A DNA stretch of 7,359 bases, from NCBI GenBank assembly GCA_900754695.1, contig CAAEDU010000050.1, positions 1-7,359 on the forward strand. Direction: 5' to 3'. Made by a program: the position numbers and the translations under genes. The stretch is from Clostridia bacterium. Its GTDB lineage: Bacteria > Bacillota > Clostridia > Christensenellales > CAG-917. The number at the start of each line of letters is the position of its first letter. Positions within the stretch are counted from its first letter, which is position 1. The notes beneath the pieces are model-generated. The model was not told the DNA's origin. It saw nothing but the letters and a program-made list of their open reading frames with translations, and ran no database searches. Shown one piece after another: positions 5,309 to 7,359 of this stretch.

Positions 5309-6319
5309 ATGGGAACTGCATGGAACGTCTATGACGGAAACAAGATGTCTTCCGGCGCAATGTACGGCAGAACTCTCGCCGAACTCGCCGCGAAAGATCC
5401 CCGCATCGTCGGTGTGACCGCCGACCTTGCCAAATCCACCAACATCGGTCTGCTCGGTGAAGCATTCCCCGACAGGCTCTTCAACGTCGGCATCGCGGAG
5501 CAGAACCTCTTCGGCGTGGCGGCAGGCCTTGCCAAAGTCGGCTTCATTCCCTTCGCCTCCACCTTCGCCATCTTCGCGTGCCTGAGAGGCGGCGAGCAGA
5601 TCAGGACGGACGCGGCTTATCAGAAGCTGCCCGTCAAAGTCATCGCCACCCACGGCGGCGTCTCTTTCGGTGCTGCGGGTTCCACCCACCACTGCATCGA
5701 GGACTTCGCCATCATGCGCGCCATCCCCAACATGACCGTCGTCATCCCCGCGGACGCCTACGAGACCGCCATCGCGGTCAAGCAGTGCATCGACGTCCCC
5801 GGGCCCTTCTATCTCCGCGTCGGCAGAGGCATGGAGCCCCTTCTCCACGAGAGTGAGGAAGACGAGTGGTGCAAGAACTTCAAGATCGGCAAAGCCATGA
5901 CCCTGAAAGAAGGCAACGACGTCACCATCATCGCGTGCGGCGTGCCCACCCGTGACGCCTTCATCGCGGGCGAACAACTCGAAGAGCAGGGCGTCAGCGC
6001 GCAGGTCATCAACATGCACACTCTGAAACCCATCGACGAGGAAGCCATCATCGAGGCAGCGGTCAAGACCCGCCGCATCGTCACCGTCGAAGAGCACAAC
6101 ATCATCGGCGGCCTCGGCGACGCAGTCGCGTCCGTGCTCGCGCAGAGCGGCAAGCGCTGCATCCTCACCAAGATCGGCATCCCCGACGAGTTCGGCCCCA
6201 TCGGCAAGCCCGAGGACCTTTATGCCAAATACAAACTCTCCAGCCAGGGCATCATGGAAACGGTCATGGAGATCATGGGCAAAGAGATCGAAGAAGACGA
6301 CTGGTCCGACGAGGACTAA
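5309..6319 (+). CDS. Transketolase, C-terminal (pyrimidine-binding) subunit, with altered substrate loop
   Basis: Second half of the split enzyme, 336 residues. A pyrimidine-binding domain (about 14-180) has VTADLAKSTNIG (36-47), then FNVGIAEQN (58-66) in which Glu64 is the catalytic glutamate that activates ThDP. A C-terminal transketolase domain (about 190-315) includes TIIACGVPTRDA (206-217) and TVEEHNIIGGLGDAV (259-273). YLRVGRG (168-174) provides the expected phosphate-binding arginine region. The loop normally G-E-D-G-x-T-H-Q reads G-A-A-G-S-T-H-H (121-128): the sugar-contacting Asp (yeast Asp477) is Ala123, while His127 (yeast His481) is kept. The last 12 residues form an acidic tail, KEIEEDDWSDED. 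The start has AAGGAGG (5296-5302), 6 bases from the ATG. It was most likely derived from an ordinary split transketolase but may have shifted substrate. Confidence 0.94.
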   Translation: MGTAWNVYDGNKMSSGAMYGRTLAELAAKDPRIVGVTADLAKSTNIGLLGEAFPDRLFNVGIAEQNLFGVAAGLAKVGFIPFASTFAIFACLRGGEQIRTDAAYQKLPVKVIATHGGVSFGAAGSTHHCIEDFAIMRAIPNMTVVIPADAYETAIAVKQCIDVPGPFYLRVGRGMEPLLHESEEDEWCKNFKIGKAMTLKEGNDVTIIACGVPTRDAFIAGEQLEEQGVSAQVINMHTLKPIDEEAIIEAAVKTRRIVTVEEHNIIGGLGDAVASVLAQSGKRCILTKIGIPDEFGPIGKPEDLYAKYKLSSQGIMETVMEIMGKEIEEDDWSDED

Positions 6320-6331
6320 AAGGAGGTGTCT

Positions 6332-7255
6332 ATGAAAGCAAGTGCACAAGATGTCTTGACTGCCAAGATATACTTTGCCGCCGCCTTCCCCGCCTTGCGC
6401 ATCCCCCTCGAGGAGGACGCCGCTCAGGCGAAAAAGTTCGAGAAAGTCAACGCTGTGGTGGAGTTCCGTGCCGCCGATGACGCCAATCCCGTCGCGTGCT
6501 ACATGGTCTTCCTCACCGCGGATATGGCAGAGAAAGCCGCCCATGAGAAACGCTTTAAGGTGTTCCAGGGCGAATATCCCGGCTATATCGAGATGAAAGA
6601 CGGCAGCAAGTATGACGGCCTCAAAGTCGTGAAGATGTACTTCAAATCCATCCCGAGCCTGCTCGGAGTGTTCAAGGGCAGCTCCCCCGTCGAGATGCTC
6701 GGCATAGTGTCTCCCTTGCTCAAGAACATCTTCAACCCCGTCACGCACAAGTTCCTCTTCCTGATGCTGACCCTCACCAAGACCATGCCTTCCTTCAACC
6801 CCGGCACGGATCAGCCTTGGGAGCAGTATCTGAAGGTCAAACTGTCCCTCTTCCTCATCACCCGCGCACTCTCCACCGCCAACCGCGAAGGTTGGCCCGA
6901 GATCGTCGACTGGGTCAAGAAGCAGCCCGACAGGACCTATCAGTTCATCGTCGGACCCACCCTCGATAAGAACGGCAAGGAGATCTATCCCGAGATCAAG
7001 AGCTACTTCCGCGTCAAGCAGGGCAGGGCAAAAGCCGGCAACGGCGAGAGGAAGTACCCCTTCGTGCTCTTCAAGTTCCCCAACCCGGACGGATGCCTCG
7101 CGGTGCTCACCGGCAGGTATGAGTTCGTGGAAGCGGTCGGCAAGGGTGCGGTCACCATCTACGGCGCAGCGGACAGCTATGCGGTCTCCTTCAACGACCT
7201 CATGACCAAGTGCCAGGCGATGCTCGTGCCGCCTCCCAAGCCCGAGAAGAAGTAA
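6332..7255 (+). CDS. Putative tandem SCP2-like (sterol-carrier/lipid-binding) protein
   Basis: I do not recognise a named gene. The 307 residues show no signal peptide and no membrane span, so it is likely cytosolic. Two halves have a similar plan. About 36-133 runs VNAVVEF...ACYMVF...FQGEYPG...VKMYFKS, then VFKGSSPVEML. About 203-297 runs YQFIVGP...YFRVKQGRAKAG...PFVLFKF, then VLTGRYEFVEAVGKGAVTIYG and a helix with SFNDLM. This strand order and the final gain-of-glycine turn plus helix recall SCP2 domains, which bind acyl chains or sterols in a hydrophobic tunnel. A helical linker (about 140-200) joins them, and a Pro/Lys-rich tail ends the protein. A GTG at 6326 in the same frame lies inside the AGGAGG (6321-6326), so the ATG at 6332, 5 bases after it, is the start. 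It is third in the transketolase operon, 12 bases after the previous stop. The CDS is certain; the fold is tentative. Confidence 0.85.
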   Translation: MKASAQDVLTAKIYFAAAFPALRIPLEEDAAQAKKFEKVNAVVEFRAADDANPVACYMVFLTADMAEKAAHEKRFKVFQGEYPGYIEMKDGSKYDGLKVVKMYFKSIPSLLGVFKGSSPVEMLGIVSPLLKNIFNPVTHKFLFLMLTLTKTMPSFNPGTDQPWEQYLKVKLSLFLITRALSTANREGWPEIVDWVKKQPDRTYQFIVGPTLDKNGKEIYPEIKSYFRVKQGRAKAGNGERKYPFVLFKFPNPDGCLAVLTGRYEFVEAVGKGAVTIYGAADSYAVSFNDLMTKCQAMLVPPPKPEKK

Positions 7256-7276
7256 GCACACGCTAAGCGTAAAACA

Positions 7277-7311
7277 AACTGAGCAGGCAGACGCCTGCTC
7301 AGTTGTTTTTT
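7277..7311 (+). terminator. Intrinsic terminator of the transketolase operon
   Basis: AACTGAGCAGGC (7277-7288) pairs perfectly with GCCTGCTCAGTT (7293-7304) around the loop AGAC, a 12-bp stem followed by GTTTTTT (7305-7311). An A-rich stretch before the stem (7271-7274) can pair with the T tract and extend it, which may let the element act in both directions. It lies 21 bases after the last stop codon. Confidence 0.95.
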
Positions 7312-7334
7312 GTGGGGGTATTATATCCCCCACA
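7311..7334. repeat. Second hairpin after the terminator, followed by a C tract
   Basis: TGTGGGGG (7311-7318) pairs with CCCCCACA (7327-7334) around an 8-base AT loop. Nine consecutive C follow (7335-7343), and ACACCC (7332-7337) can also pair with GGGTGT (7351-7356). No gene is visible after 7255. This resembles the GC-hairpin intergenic element at the other end of the window in kind but not in sequence. Confidence 0.5.
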
Positions 7335-7359
7335 CCCCCCCCCATTGCGAGGGTGTTAC

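Noticed and set aside
6326..6331. GTG start two codons upstream for the SCP2-like protein
   Set aside because: The GTG overlaps the last G of the AGGAGG ribosome binding site, leaving no spacing; ATG at 6332 is correctly placed.
5294..7345. A 683-codon open frame on the minus strand opposite the transketolase C-terminal subunit and the SCP2-like gene
   Set aside because: It mirrors the strongly C-ending codon use of the real genes, which removes stops from the antisense frame. The translation is a low-complexity Asp/Gly/Val/Leu/His mix with no domain, and it runs back through the terminator.

Overview
This window is about 60% GC by eye and consists of tightly packed bacterial chromosomal genes. 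Strong AGGAGG-type ribosome binding sites, sigma-A-like TTGACN-17-TATAAT promoters, an intrinsic terminator and a transketolase split into two genes all point to a GC-rich member of the Firmicutes, probably a clostridial gut-type lineage. The lineage is an inference from style and gene content; no rRNA or other decisive marker is present. There are no signs of phage, transposon, CRISPR or plasmid genes.

Left part (1-2059 and on to 3758): uppP (undecaprenyl-diphosphatase, minus strand) is divergent from ychF (plus strand). They share a 150-bp spacer holding a good promoter for ychF (TTTACT-17-TATAAT), a weaker candidate for uppP and a very stable hairpin just before the ychF ribosome binding site. 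ychF overlaps argS (arginyl-tRNA synthetase) by 8 bases, so the two form one translation-related unit. argS converges with a small Met-rich helical protein gene on the minus strand. Their stop codons abut with no spacer and lie in a 10-bp palindrome.

Right part (4320-7334): one self-contained transcription unit. A near-consensus promoter (TTGACG-17-TATAAT) is framed by two copies of TTGACGGACGG and has an inverted repeat at the expected start of transcription. It drives the transketolase N-terminal subunit, the transketolase C-terminal subunit and a 307-residue protein that looks like a tandem SCP2-type lipid-binding protein. The unit ends in a textbook 12-bp terminator hairpin with a T tract.

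The most interesting points are in this last operon. In the transketolase C-terminal subunit the loop that is normally G-E-D-G-x-T-H-Q reads G-A-A-G-S-T-H-H. The aspartate that contacts the sugar hydroxyl in characterised transketolases (Asp477 in yeast) is therefore alanine, while the neighbouring catalytic-site histidine is kept. With further changes in the N-terminal subunit and an unexpected lipid-binding-like partner gene, this may be a specialised transketolase rather than the housekeeping pentose phosphate enzyme. That reading is an inference; the substitution itself is seen directly.
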